From Allium sativum (Eukaryota; Streptophyta; Magnoliopsida; Asparagales; Amaryllidaceae): a stretch of DNA of 64,000 nt. How positions within the stretch are numbered: the first letter of the stretch is position 1; the number at the start of each line of letters is the position of its first letter. Under the pieces are notes generated by a model. That model did no database searches, was not told the origin of the DNA, and saw only the letters and a program-made list of their open reading frames with translations. The translations under genes were made by a program, and so were the position numbers. The stretch spans positions 619,889,303-619,953,302 of the forward strand of contig CM060910.1 in the NCBI GenBank assembly GCA_030737875.1, in the 5' to 3' direction. Of the stretch, positions 48,701 to 60,282 are shown piece after piece.

Positions 48701-51700
48701 AAGTTGGGTGCGTGGACTGGTGGGCTTTTGTCTCGGCCCATTTATAAAAAAAGGCGAGTAAAGAAAACGAAGGACAAAGCATCAGACAAGGGAAGGAAAG
48801 ATGGGTATGTTAGAAGAAAGTATGTGGAGGGGAAGTGTATAAAAAGTGGCTTGACATTTTGCTTTGTTTCCTTGGAACGTACAGGTGGAATATTTTTATG
48901 GTGAAGGGGCTTTTGGGCTTAGCCCATTTTCAATAATAATAAAAAATTGAAATGCAAAGGGTGTTTAACTAAATTCTATAAGTTATTAGAACAATTCCAT
49001 GTGTACAAACATAGTTAAGCAGGTGATAGTCGAGTTCGCTCAAATAGAAATGAAATAGTGAATGTGTGGGGAAGAAACGACGAATTGTCAAATTTAAATC
49101 AATTTTAAGTTAAATTGAATTGATTATTAAATTGGCTCTAATCGTAAAAATCGTTATATTTAACTAAACGTAAATTTAGTTTTTAAATTAACTAAACACG
49201 TAAACTGTTTAAAATTGATCTGTGATGATTGTTTAAGTAATTATTTAATTTGTTAAGTTGTGTTAAATTACGTTAATTGTATTTTTTTATTGACATCCGA
49301 TAGTGGAAATCAACAATGTTTCACTATAAATTGAATTGACTGAAGTATTTGATCACCCGGTTAGCAGAAATGAACACGGTTCTGCTATTTTACCAGTTTT
49401 ATATGTTTCTTCAGTTAATTTATATATACTGCTGAGATATTATATTATCAATGGATAAATGTTGAATTGTATTTACAAGATTGTTTATGCAATTTGGGTT
49501 AATGACTTGTATATCGACCGCTATATGCCATTGGGACTGCTAAGTGACATTTTCTGTAAAGTAAATCAGAAATTAACTCAAGTTGTTAACAAATTGAATG
49601 ATTGTTTTGAGAAAATAATTAAAGGTGAGTATTTTAATAAATTGTATTAATTAATTTCAAAAGGGATCTTTGTTGCAATCGGTTATTGCTTTAAGTTGAT
49701 TTCAATCAACCGGTTTTAAATAGAAATGGGTTATTAAATTTATCTGCTTTTCGATTAATTAAATGGGAATAAATAACTGTTAAAACCCGTGAATGTTTTA
49801 TTAAAAGCAAATTTATATTTGATTGCAGACTTTGGTAAGATAGTTGTGATATTGGATAGAGAAATTGGAATTAGATAAATTATCCAAGATAATATCTTTA
49901 ACTTAATTAACCTTTTAATTAAGCAAGTTTTAAAAGGTAATTTAATTTTAAATGGATAAAGGAAATTTAGTAAATTAATTTGATCAAATTCTTTGATATG
50001 TAAGTTAACCATGTTAACTTGATGAATGTTTTAACCAACAACGTTGTTTTGAAAATGATCTAAGATTTGGAATCAAATGGATTTACAAATTTTGGTTTAT
50101 TGAATATTTTGGATATCGAACTTCTATAAATCTTGATGATAAGAACGATTTCGACTCAAGGTCTGAGAGGTAATTAAAATACCACAACTTGAACGATTTC
50201 ATAATTTATCTGATAAATGGTTTTAGTTTGTGTTCAAAATGAGTGTTGGATTCAAATATCGTCTTCAACTATAAAACCGTATATTCAAGAGTAAGATTAT
50301 CACGCAAAATTGATAATAAGAGTTTTTCTAAGTTAGAAATACTTATGTTTCAGATAAGGACGGATAAGTTAATATTTGAATATTCAAAAGATTATTTAAA
50401 TAAGGCTCGGCAGATCCAATGGAAATAAATCTATTCATTCTATTTTATATTTGATAGTTAAATCACCGACTATCAAATCTTGACCTTTTACGTGGTCGTT
50501 TCGAAGAGTCCGGAATTTTATTCCACTTCGACTCGATTTATACGTTTCAAGTTAAAGATTACTGAAGACGGAGTTTATGCAAGGGTTGTTCTGTTTACAG
50601 AGTAGTGCGCTCGTTTTGTCCAGTCCCAGGACAACTTGTATGGGCGAATGTCCGACAGAGTATACCTAACAAATTGCGATCGCTTCAAAACTATGTTTGG
50701 TGGCGGAGGAATTCGTTTCTCTTAGCTTTTTACCCGTGGTTTTGGGGAAATCAATTTGTGATTTGATGGGTTTGACAATGTGGCATTCAAAGTGAATGAA
50801 GACGTGTTATACCGAGAGGTAAGTTTCAGCCTCAAGCCTCACGAATGGGAAATGACAAAAATGGGGCACGCAGCATGGCTATGTGGGTCGCTCCCATTAG
50901 GGTGTATTGTCACCTATCTAGAGAAATTCTTTTTGCTTCTTTAATCTTTCGATGTTGTCCCTTTCGGGAAACGGTGGGTAGCTCCCAACCGTTGGTGACG
51001 ATATATTCGATACACTCAAGCGAAATGAGTGGTCGGTCATGTGTGGGCCGGGTTGCAAGACGTTCTTGTTAAACCCTGTGTATTCGTCTCTAGAGATACA
51101 CTATCGGAAGGTGGTTTCATACCTTATCATAGTTGGAAATCCATTATCCAATAAGCGCCCGCGGTTTTGATTGTATACTATATATGTGGAGCGTGAGATG
51201 CAAGCGTTCTGCTAGATTTATATTTATTTGTATGTAGACACTATCATAATATCAGAATAAGATATTGATTTCAAATGTTTTGGGTTATCGTAAGATAAAA
51301 ACCATCTGTGTTTATGTGTGGATTGGTCATACGATTATCTTTTCTTTCAAAAGGAAAATTTTCAAGTTAAGCAAACTGTTTAAAATTGTTTACTCACATA
51401 AGTCCCATTACTGACCCAGAGTTTATTTTTCTGTGTTTCCCTAAACTCTTGGGTGCCCAAATTTGTATGGGCAGTCAAGTAGTTCAGGATTTACAGATGA
51501 TCTGGAAGGGGCTTGGAGCAGGAGGCTTCAGAGTTCGATATATATATATTTTATTTCCGCTGTGATGTATATATGATGTACTCTGATGTTGTATGTAAAG
51601 TTCAGATACAGTTTTGTATTTTTCAAAGCTTATTTATATTATATTTCATTCCGCTGTGATTGTGAGATTTGATGTTATTCAGTTCTTTCTCCTACCTTAT

Positions 51701-51842
51701 TTCTTCTATTCTAATTTTTTATCTTTTCTATTTCTCACCCTCTAACTTCTTTCTATTAATGATTCGTATTTTCGTGAAATTTGGGTCAGACTTGTATTGT
51801 ATTTGGTCGACTCAAAAGTTACGAATTTGCAGGTCGTTAACA
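45724..51842 (+). repeat. 5' LTR of long-LTR element C (about 6,119 bp)
   Basis: Starts TGTAATGTCCCCGG and ends GTTAACA, with the primer binding site after 2 nt. Its first 2.85 kb recur as the interrupted 3' LTR (52890-54771 plus 60283-61243). About 46 differences in 1.88 kb were counted by eye (about 2.4 percent). The distal 3.3 kb has no second copy in the window because E cuts the 3' LTR, so a hidden insertion there cannot be excluded. The terminal block ('gggtgcccaa', 51450) is shared with LTRs B and D. A run of GAGCGAGAAA-like units lies at about 47325-47420. Frames of 60-120 codons are not supported as genes. Confidence 0.75.
46733..46740 (+). promoter_or_regulatory. TATA box of LTR C (5' copy)
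   Basis: TATAAATG about 1.0 kb into the LTR, in a C-rich context. The 3' LTR has TATAAATA at the same place. Confidence 0.55.
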
Positions 51843-51844
51843 GT

Positions 51845-51856
51845 TGGTATCAGAGC
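51845..51856 (+). other. Primer binding site of element C
   Basis: TGGTATCAGAGC, initiator tRNA-Met type, 2 nt after the LTR end. Confidence 0.9.
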
Positions 51857-52856
51857 TAAAGGTTGAGAATAACCTTGGCTCTGTGGCATGACTCGATAGA
51901 GATGGGGATAGTAAAAACCCTAGATTGAGTTTGAGTGTATATATATGAGCGCATATTTGTGAATTGGTATAAAAACCTTTTTATATTATGTTGATTGTTT
52001 TGTCGTGTGGTGTATGAATTCTAGTCGACTAATGGGACGCCAGGACGTCAATAGGAATTTCTAAACACTTGAACAGAATAATTCAACACAGTATTGTTTT
52101 AAAAGCTGGGTAAATGAAATAGTTTTACTCAAAAATTTATTTTGATATAAAGGATAATTTTCTGAAATTATTATAAATAGTTGTGTTGATTGCTATTGTA
52201 ATCCGGTATAGGATTATAAATTGGGATGGTTATTTAAAACCAGTTTGAATTTGTATAATTGAAATATACAAATAAGACAACCCAGAAAGAAAATTTGAAA
52301 GCATGAGAATAAAGGTTGAATGCCGGCCAAAGACACAAGTTGGTATTTTAGTTGGATATGATAAACTTATGTGGAAAACCAGTTGGTATTGTAGATCCTT
52401 TAATGATTAGAGATGGCCTAAGGAGATAGATTTTGGGAGTTATACGATGAAGTCGTACGAGAGAGATGCTATCAAATTTCTCGGAAATGTAAGAATTAAA
52501 TTCCTAAGAGAATTTTGATTAATAGAATCGAATTACTGAGAACCAGATAAATAAGAAGGAGTTAACAAATTTATTTAAAATCAATTTGAATAAATACGGA
52601 TTTCGTCAACGATTTGTCAAGAACGAGGAAAAGAAACAAAGAAGTTTGAGATGAGAGGCTGAAGACAGTGTTTCCGGAGTTTGTTTGATAGTTGATTGTT
52701 GATGTGTATTGGACACTTGAATTGGAGTAATGGTTGTGAACTAGTCGGTATATTTTGGATACCTTGTTTATTGTGATTGCTAGCGGATGACCCATGTTTA
52801 TGTGTTGATAAGTCTATGATTTTATTTATAACTGGAATTCTCCTGTTACACTTTAA

Positions 52857-52889
52857 TTTCGGGGACGAAATTCTTTTAAGGGGGTAGAT
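52857..52889 (+). other. Polypurine tract region of element C
   Basis: TTTCGGGGACGAAATTC followed by TTTTAAGGGGGTAGAT, directly before the 3' LTR. Nearly the same as in gypsy A. Confidence 0.85.
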
Positions 52890-54771
52890 TTTAATGTCCC
52901 CGGTTTTTGGCTAACTTTATAATCCATAAATCTTAGACTAAGCCGGAAATTTAATTTAAATAAATAATATTAAATATGTATATTCTTGAACTTTGAATAA
53001 TTATTAGTTTCAATGCCTATATGTTTTGACTCATGAATATCGTTTCAACATTTTTATTTAAAACTTCTTTTAATTGCTTAAGTAAAATTTATAGTTTTAT
53101 TATTTGAGAGGATTTAAATCAATTCTCTTTATAAAACCTTAGATGTATACATGAGTACATATATTTTTGCGATCTTTAATATGTATATGTGTATATATGT
53201 ATGTAAATTAAAATAGTCACTCTTGTAAATATTTTATTACTTCACATATGCGCATACAAAGAGGACATGACATTAAGAGATTTGATTATGTCATATAATA
53301 AAAGAAAATCTGATTCAATCTATTTTTGTACATTGAATTCTCCATTTTTGTATTCATGTAAAACACTAGCATGTGTATGTTCACATCATCGGATCTTGTA
53401 AACATCTCTGACTGCTTACAAATGAAGAAAAAAATACTACTTGTAGCTAGAAAATCAATAGCCTGAAACCTATAAAATCTAAAACATTAAATGAAGACAT
53501 GTGCTGCTACATCATATACTAAATTGAAACACTAAATATATGTATACTTTAATTTACTTAAGAGCCAAGTAAGCCGAACATACACAAGAACCTGAGACCT
53601 GCACATGGATGGATACCCAAAAATCTGTCCAGCCGTGCTTCTTCTTTGTGAAGGCTTGTCAAGAGATCCTTATCGATCTCAAACCAAGTGCCACTTCCAT
53701 ACATTCATGTTCTATCCCGTCGAACAGCTAACAAACAGCTATTAAACACAGCTATTCTTTCCCGTCAAGTATACAAGAGTGTGTTGTCTTTCTGTCAATC
53801 ACAATAGCAGGCCTAAAGTGTCCCCTCCATCGAACATGACAACCTATAACCTACCCAGCCTAACCATTGAAACCATGCTCCAGTTCACCTATAAATACCC
53901 TGATGTAGGAAGTGCGAATCCATACCTTAGAAGCAAGTTTTAATGCTTTAAACTAGAAGGGATTGGTGGCCGAGACCAGCTAAAACAGAGATGAAGCAAA
54001 ATTGGAAATAGCATAATTTGTGAGTATACATTTCTTTGTTTCCTGTCTATTTCCAGTTAATATAAGATGGTATGCATATGAAGTATATGAGCCTAGCATG
54101 TAGGATTAATTAAGGAAGAGTGACTGGTGTTGTTTGCTATGAGTTTGCTTGAAGGAAGTAAACAGTTTTAAGAGTAGTCTTCTTTTAAAAATTCACAATA
54201 ATAAACTAGGATCTGCTATTATACTAATCGGTATGTATGCACAAGCTTGAATGACTTGTTGGATGATTTTAAAAGTGTCAACAAATGATAGAAGAACTTA
54301 AATAAAAGCCTGGGAATCATGACAGTCTATTAAGAGGACAACTAACCTCATTTGAATCTGTCCCCAGTAGTTCTGTGAATGATGTTAGTATAAATATATA
54401 TCGGTATGCTGTGAATACATTGAATGTAGATTTATTTACATCTACATATTTAGCTATATAGGTGTATGTATGATTATTGTAGTGAGTGAGAAATTATAGC
54501 GAGCGAGAAACTGTAGCGAGCAAGAAATTGTAGCGAGCGACTGCAGTGAACAACCATGAACAACTGTAGTAAGCAACCGCGAGTGACTGTAGTGATGGAG
54601 ACATATATAAGTAAAATTTAGCTAATGTGTTCTTCAATTTCAAAACTGGAAACAGAGCAAACTTTTTCAAATCTTAGTACTGACGCCAAACTGTTTTGAC
54701 AATTTATAAAAGCCAATACAATATTGTTTACTAAACCTTAAAAAGGCAAATACTGCATTTGATTTTTAGTA
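52890..54771 (+). repeat. 3' LTR of element C, first part
   Basis: Aligns with 45724-47613 and ends at 'atttttagta', where the copia element begins. The first bases read TTTAATG where the 5' LTR has TGTAATG, so the LTR terminus may have lost its G here. Confidence 0.88.
53890..53897 (+). promoter_or_regulatory. TATA box of LTR C (3' copy)
   Basis: TATAAATA, matching TATAAATG of the 5' copy. Confidence 0.5.
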
Positions 54772-54985
54772 ATTAAGTGAAGTGTTTTTACACTACACTG
54801 ATACCCGTATATCTCCATCACTTAAATGGGCTTTGCCCTTGGCCCACACATCACCACACGAAGCCCATATTTCAATTTATGTACATTATTGTCCATTATA
54901 CTTTATATATAAGTTTGTACAGCATTGTATCAGTAGTTTTAGTTTCAATACAATCAAAAAGTTCTTGCTCTCGCTCAATCAAATA
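54772..54985 (+). repeat. 5' LTR of copia element (about 214 bp)
   Basis: Begins ATTAAGTGAAGTG and ends CAATCAAATA just before the primer binding site; neither end shows the usual TG/CA. The outermost 1-2 bases are uncertain. Contains TATATATAA at 54904-54912. Confidence 0.88.
54904..54912 (+). promoter_or_regulatory. TATA box of copia LTR
   Basis: TATATATAA; the 3' LTR has a similar, slightly longer TATA run at about 60195-60208. Confidence 0.5.
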
Positions 54986-54997
54986 TGGTATCAGAGC
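54986..54997 (+). other. Primer binding site of copia element
   Basis: TGGTATCAGAGC directly after the 5' LTR. Confidence 0.92.
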
Positions 54998-55477
54998 CAT
55001 TCTGCTAACTGCAATCGAATTCGATCCGTATATTGTAATCTCTGCAAATCTATCTAAAAGGATAGATTACCCATCAGAATATTATCATCATTTGGGTACC
55101 TCTCATCCAAGATCTTTGATCTTTTCACTTGAGAGTTGAGGCTGTAAATCAAGAATAGTGCCTCGCTAATATATAATGGCTGCATCAATTCTTGAATCAC
55201 AGCTTGGTGGTAAACATCGTCAAAACCTTTAAATTCGATCAAGGAGTTTGGTGAAATCAATCATCAACTCGAGAATCCATCCTAGAAGTCAGCCTGACAT
55301 CAATTTTTAAGCAATCTGGATTGAAACCAATCCAAGATTGAAATTAGTCAAGCATCAGTCTGGTTGCATTCTCGCTTCAGTAAAAGAAATCAAATCACTC
55401 TCCTCAATTCAAGAATTTAAAGATTCAGAAAAGTTTACCTTTTTCGTGGGACAATAGTAACTCAATATCTTGGCACC

Positions 55478-56578
55478 ATGGTTGAAGGAGATCCTCCAAC
55501 TCCACCAACATCATCATCCACATCAAATCAGACAAGTATAGCGATCACTGAAGACTTTATCAAAACCATTGTAAAGCCTCAAAGCCAACTAATCTCAATT
55601 CATCTCGATGAATCAAACTACCTCCTGTGGAAGCTGCAAGTTGAAACGACAGCAAAGGGTTATGGTCTTGAAGAATTCATATATGGAACCAAACCTGTTC
55701 CAGCAAAATATACAAGAGACACTAATAACAGTCTTATTCCTAATCAAGAATTCACAACCTACCAGAGGCAAGACAATTTAATCAGTGCATGGTTAATGTC
55801 ATCTGTTAGTGCTTCTCTTATGCCACAGTTAATAGGTACAAAAACTTCACATGAAGTCTGGACAGCATTAGAGAAATCATTTACAAGTCAATCATCTGCT
55901 AGAGTGTTGCATTTCAAGAAACAACTTCAGAATATTAAGAAAGAAAATTCTAGCATGAATGAGTATCTTATGAAAGTCAAAAACTTGTGTGATCAACTTG
56001 CAAGCACTGGCAACAAAATCAAAGAAAAAGAACAGGTGTTGTACATTGTTGGTGGTCTGGAAGAAGAATATGAGGCAGTCATAGCATTCATTACATCTAT
56101 TGAACCTACTCCCTCACTACAAAGTGTCTATAACACACTTCTTGCTCATGAAGGGAGACTAATGCAAAAGAAAGATCAAGGTTCTGAGTTCAATGTTAAT
56201 TACACTACTATTAACAAGGCCAAGAACCAACAAAATACTCAAAGAAATCAGAATTCTTACCCAAGAGGAGGTCAATCTAATCGTGCAAGAGGCAGAGGTG
56301 GAAGATGGAACACCAACAACAGACCAAAATGCCAGATTTGTGACAAACTTGGTCACACAGCCAACAAATGCTACTTCAGATTTGACAACAACTTCAACAC
56401 AAGTCAGCAAGGAAGTAATAATAACAAAAATAACTATCCAATGCAAATATGGTTAACAGTCAGACTGAAGGCAAAAGCACTCAGGATTCAACATCAAACA
56501 CTGCCAGTATTGAAGATATTCAAGATGATGCATGGTATCCATATTCAGGGGCAACTCATCACGTTACCAACAATCTAA
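55478..56578 (+). CDS. Copia Gag (366-codon frame; true Gag part about residues 1-320)
   Basis: ATG at 55478, after a leader of about 480 bp. Residues about 35-230 match the copia Gag core (LDESNYLLWKLQVETTAKGYGLEEFI, SARVLHFKKQLQNIKK, EYLMKVKNLCDQLA). An Arg/Gly-rich part and one CCHC knuckle from residue 285 (CQICDKLGHTANKC) follow. After about residue 322 the frame is an artefact: the protease continues in another frame, which means a frameshift near 56446. Packages element RNA in virus-like particles in active relatives. Confidence 0.88.
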   Translation: MVEGDPPTPPTSSSTSNQTSIAITEDFIKTIVKPQSQLISIHLDESNYLLWKLQVETTAKGYGLEEFIYGTKPVPAKYTRDTNNSLIPNQEFTTYQRQDNLISAWLMSSVSASLMPQLIGTKTSHEVWTALEKSFTSQSSARVLHFKKQLQNIKKENSSMNEYLMKVKNLCDQLASTGNKIKEKEQVLYIVGGLEEEYEAVIAFITSIEPTPSLQSVYNTLLAHEGRLMQKKDQGSEFNVNYTTINKAKNQQNTQRNQNSYPRGGQSNRARGRGGRWNTNNRPKCQICDKLGHTANKCYFRFDNNFNTSQQGSNNNKNNYPMQIWLTVRLKAKALRIQHQTLPVLKIFKMMHGIHIQGQLITLPTI

Positions 56579-57009
56579 ACCTTGGCAATCGTGAATACAA
56601 AGGTAAAAAATCTTTAACTATGGGTAATGGTAATTCTATAGTCATTTCTCACACTGGACATGCTACTATTAAAGGTGCCAAACAACTTTACTTAAACAAT
56701 TTATTATGTGCACCGCATATAAGAAAAAATATAATTAGTGTGTCACAGTGTGCAAAGGACAATTAAGTGTTCTTTGAATTTTACCCAAACCACTGTGTAG
56801 TTAGGGACCTGATAACCAAAACCATTCTATTGCAGGGTAATCAACAAAATGGATTGTACAAGTTTGACTCTGGAACCACCAAGACTAATGAATTAAGGAA
56901 AAATGTCTGTAATATGACAGTGTTAGATAGTCAGAGTGACTGTACTGATTTTGATATGTGGCATTTTAAATTTGGACATCCAAGTCTCAAAGTTATGAAA
57001 AAAATCTAA
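56449..57009 (+). pseudogene. Copia protease and GAG-pre-integrase part, broken
   Basis: The aspartic protease motif reads YSGATHHV where the family has Asp-Ser-Gly: the catalytic Asp is Tyr (TAT, 56542-56544). An in-frame TAA follows at 56764-56766, then the same frame continues through the pre-integrase zinc region (MWHFKFGHPSLKVM). It ends at TAA 57007-57009 after a run of seven A (56998-57004), a likely frameshift site. Confidence 0.85.
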
Positions 57010-57449
57010 ATGACAGTGATATTTCTGTAGACATTCCCAATAATTATGTGTGCACATACTACCAGATGGGAAAAAGTCACAAACTGTCATTCACAAATTC
57101 TGAAACTAATTATCTAAACCCTTTAGAACTAGTCGCTGTTGACCTATGGGGTCCAGCACCAATAAACAGTGACTATGGATATAATTACTATATTTCCTTT
57201 ATTAATGCTCACTCAAGATATGTCTGGATTTATTTTCCAAAATCAAAGTGTGACACTTATAATACAGTCATGCAGTTTATAGCTAATGTTGAAAATCGGT
57301 TAGATCATAAAGTCAAGATTCTTCAAAGTGATGGTGGTAAGGAATTTCTACCCTTAGAACACTACTTTATTAAAAAGGGAATAACACACAGACTAACATG
57401 TCCACACACCTCAGAACAGAATGGTCTCATAGAAAGAAAACATAGATAA
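57010..57449 (+). pseudogene. Copia integrase core, broken
   Basis: Opens after the A-run shift. The zinc-binding CxxC reads C-T-Y-Y, so the second Cys is Tyr. Catalytic core residues are visible in VDLWGPAP (first Asp), QSDGGKEF (second Asp) and NGLIERKHR (Glu). 'FINAHSR' replaces the usual FIDD/YSR type. The frame stops at TAA directly after RKHR; the following text continues in another frame. Confidence 0.87.
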
Positions 57450-57880
57450 TCGTTGAGACTGGGTTAACACTGCTAGCACAGGCATCATTGCCACTAAAAT
57501 TCTGGCCTGATGCCTTTACTACAGCAGTATACTTAATCAACAGATTACCAACAAAGGTGCTTGATCTAAAATGCCCTTTTGAGGTACTGAACAAACTCAA
57601 ACCAAATTACAATGACTTAAATATTTTTGGGTGTTTATGTTTTCCTCATACAAGACCATTCAACACACATAAACTTGACTACAGGTCCAAACCATGTACA
57701 TTTCTGGGGTATTCTCCTAATCATAAGGGTTATAAGTGTTTGGACAATTATGGAAAAGTATATATTTCCAGACATGTCATATTTAATGAAAAGTTTTCCC
57801 ATTCAAAAGTAATTCTATCAAGCCAACAAGAAAAATTTACAACCCTCAGACTGTTATTCTACCTATTCCTGAAATTATAA
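57440..57880 (+). pseudogene. Copia integrase C-terminal part, broken
   Basis: Continues from the shift near 57440 (IVETGLTLLAQASLPLKFWPDAF). Contains AVYLINRLPT, the GCLCFPHTRPFNTHKLDYRSKPCTFLGYSPNHKGYKC block and VYISRHVIFNE, all typical of copia integrase. The frame shifts again at about 57830-57841 before the linker to reverse transcriptase. Confidence 0.87.
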
Positions 57881-59457
57881 GTGAGACTGAATATGTGCCA
57901 CACTCAAGTGACAATATGACACACACTCAAAGTCCACAAAATGCAAGTTCATCACAAAATGCTACAACAAGTAGTGAGAATAATCAAAGCAGTTCTGAAG
58001 AAAATGATGCAGACTCTCAAAATCAGGACACAGGCAGTCAGGAGGAAAGCACACACCCAGATGAAAACAGGGAAGCCACTAGAACATATAATCAGCATCA
58101 TATGACAACTAGAGCAAAAAGTGGTATCTTTAAACCAAAAGTTTATCATACTGACTTTGATAATACTGAACCAACCACTTATCATGAAGCTGTGCAAAAT
58201 GATAAGTGGAGGTGTGCCATGAAAGATGAACTAGATGCACTAAAGAAAAAACAAACTTGGCATCTAGTTCAGACACCCAAATATAAAAATATAATTGGGT
58301 GCAAATGGACCTACAGGATAAAAACACATGCTGATGGTACAATATCAAAATACAAGGCTAGGCTAGTGGCAAAAGGATATTCACAACAGTGTGGAATTGA
58401 CTTCAATGAGACATTCTCACCTGTTGTGAAACCAACCACTGTTAGAATCATACTAACCATAGCCTTGCATAAGAATTGGACCATCAAACAAATTGATGTC
58501 AATAATGCTTTCCTAAATGGTGAACTGCAGGAAGAGGTATATATGGAGTTGCCACAAGGACTTGATGAAAAGACAAACACAGGAATGGTATGCAAATTAA
58601 ACAAGGCAATATATGGTCTAAAGCAAGCTCCTAGAGTATGGTTCAACAAACTAAAGACAACTCTATCTAAACTGGGATACATGCCTACAAAGTCTAACAA
58701 TTCACTATTCACAAAGTTCACTGCAGACACTACCACCTAGGTCTTAATCTATGTGGATGACTTCATAATAACAGGGAATAGCATTACAGAGATCAAGAGC
58801 ATTACAAGTCAGCTGAACAAGGAATTCTCAGTAAAAGACTAGGGTGACCTATCCTATTTTCTAGGAATTGAAGTTCACAGAACTAGTGAGAATGAACTTT
58901 AACTATGTCAGAGAAAATATATTTCAGAAATCCTAGTCAGGGCCAAGATGGAAGATGCCAAAGCTCTACCAACCCCAATGTTTACCAACATACACTTAAG
59001 CAAAAACAAAGGAGAACCAACATGCAATGAGAAATTATACAGGAGCGTCATTGGAGCACTACAATATGTGACCATAACCAGACCAGACATTTCATACAGT
59101 GTTAATAAGGCAAGCCAGTTTATGCAAAAGTCTTTAAGTGATCACTGGCAAGCTGTTAAAAGAATCCTACGATATCTAAAAGGCACAATTAATCAATGTC
59201 TTGTTCTAAAGCCAAGTATGAACCTAAACATCAGTGCATATGCAGATGCAGACTGGGAAAATGATTATGATGACAGGAAATCAACAAGTGGTTACTGTGT
59301 ATTTCTGGGAAAAAAATCCAATATCATGGTGTGCAAAAAAAAACAGAACACTATATCAAGATCTAGCACAGAGGCTGAGTACAGAAGTGTTGCCAGCACA
59401 ACAGCAGAGATTATGTGGATTCAATCTTTACTAGGTGAAAATAAAATTCAACACTAA
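57841..59457 (+). pseudogene. Copia reverse transcriptase and RNase H, broken by three stops
   Basis: A Ser/Gln/Asn-rich linker leads into reverse transcriptase (WHLVQTPKYKNIIGCKWTYR, YKARLVAKGYSQ, IDVNNAFLNGELQEEVYM, IYGLKQAPRVWF). Stops are TAG 58738, TAG 58840 and TAA 58900, all in the same frame; YVDD is intact at 58750-58761 between the first two. RNase H follows (SVIGALQYVTITRPDISYSVNKASQF, YADADWENDYDDRKSTSGY, SRSSTEAEYRSV). The frame closes at 59455-59457. Confidence 0.9.
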
Positions 59458-59830
59458 TGACAAAGCAATAATATGGTGCGACAACATGAGTGCTATAGCA
59501 CTTACTGCTAATCTTGTATTACACTCTAGAACCAAGCATCTAGAACTGGACATACACTTTGTAAGGGAATTGGTTCAAAAAGAGAGATTGGAAGTCAATC
59601 ACGTACCTTCGACTTACCAGATAGCTGACATCTTAACCAAGCCTCTCTTCAGACTTAGATTTGAAGAACTTCGAAGTAAACTCCGCGTAGCCGAAGTAAA
59701 TAAGATCAAAACTCAAGAGGATCTGAAGACGTCTGCAAATAAGGAACAAATTATCAGAAACCCTAAAGTCAAAAACTCTCTGATAATCAACAAAAAGGAC
59801 GATACTTCCCAGATAGCTGAAGAAAATTGA
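59435..59830 (+). pseudogene. Copia RNase H C-terminus
   Basis: After a frameshift near 59440-59455 the sequence continues with IIWCDNMSAIAL, HSRTKHLELDIHFVRELV, VNHVPSTYQIADILTKPL and FEELRSKLRV, the normal end of copia pol. About 45 extra codons rich in Lys and Asn follow to the stop. Confidence 0.88.
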
Positions 59831-60030
59831 TCTACAAGAAGCAATTATTGTCAGCATGGTCACAAAGACATCAAATCGATCACTCTCAAGCCTACAACCG
59901 AACTTAGAAATCTAAATCTGAAGAAGAGAGAGTGGAAGAAGAAAGAACTCAAGCGAAGTGAAGAAATTTCAACGAAGAAATGAGAAACTGTGGTGATTAC
60001 GGCTACTGATGTCCGCCATATTTTGTCTCC

Positions 60031-60056
60031 AAACCCTAGCTTCAAAACTAGGGTTT
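60031..60056. repeat. Inverted repeat before the copia polypurine tract
   Basis: AAACCCTAG and CTAGGGTTT separated by 8 nt, ending at the base before GACGGGGGG. A 9-bp perfect stem. Confidence 0.7.
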
Positions 60057-60066
60057 GACGGGGGGT
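60057..60066 (+). other. Polypurine tract of copia element
   Basis: GACGGGGGGT immediately before the 3' LTR; short and G-rich, interrupted by one C. Confidence 0.65.
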
Positions 60067-60282
60067 ATTAAGTGAAGTGTTTTTACACTACACTGATACC
60101 CGTATATCTCCATCACTTAAATGGGCTTTGCCCTCGGCACACACATCACCACACAAAGCCCATATTTCAATTTATGTATATTAGCGTCCATTATACTATA
60201 TATATATAAGTTTGTACAGCATTGTATCAGTAGTTTTAGTTTCAATACAATCAAAAAGTTCTTGCTCTTGCTCAATCAAATA
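60067..60282 (+). repeat. 3' LTR of copia element (about 216 bp)
   Basis: Begins ATTAAGTGAAGTG, ends CAATCAAATA; then the LTR C sequence resumes with 'tactgacgctaaactgg'. Confidence 0.88.

Larger units (their letters stand above)
51843..52889 (+). mobile_element. Interior of long-LTR element C (about 1.05 kb, non-coding)
   Basis: Bounded by primer binding site and polypurine tract. No frame with zinc knuckles or any retrotransposon enzyme motif. Only its first part resembles the interior of B. This is the shape of a large-LTR, non-autonomous retrotransposon derivative. Confidence 0.8.
54772..60282 (+). mobile_element. Ty1/copia LTR retrotransposon, decayed (5.5 kb)
   Basis: Short LTRs (214 and 216 bp), primer binding site, and the copia domain order gag, protease, integrase, reverse transcriptase, RNase H. 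Short LTRs, a single zinc knuckle and the gag sequence type suggest the Ale/Retrofit lineage (inference). The LTRs differ by about 8 substitutions and one 2-bp indel. The coding region is broken by at least five frameshifts and four in-frame stops. It sits within the 3' LTR of C; the 5' LTR of C (47611 region) supplies the empty site, which shows no clear 5-bp target duplication. Confidence 0.93.

Noticed and set aside
54777..55139. 120-codon frame across the copia 5' LTR and leader
   Set aside because: Runs through LTR, primer binding site and leader, where no protein is expected; no recognisable domain.
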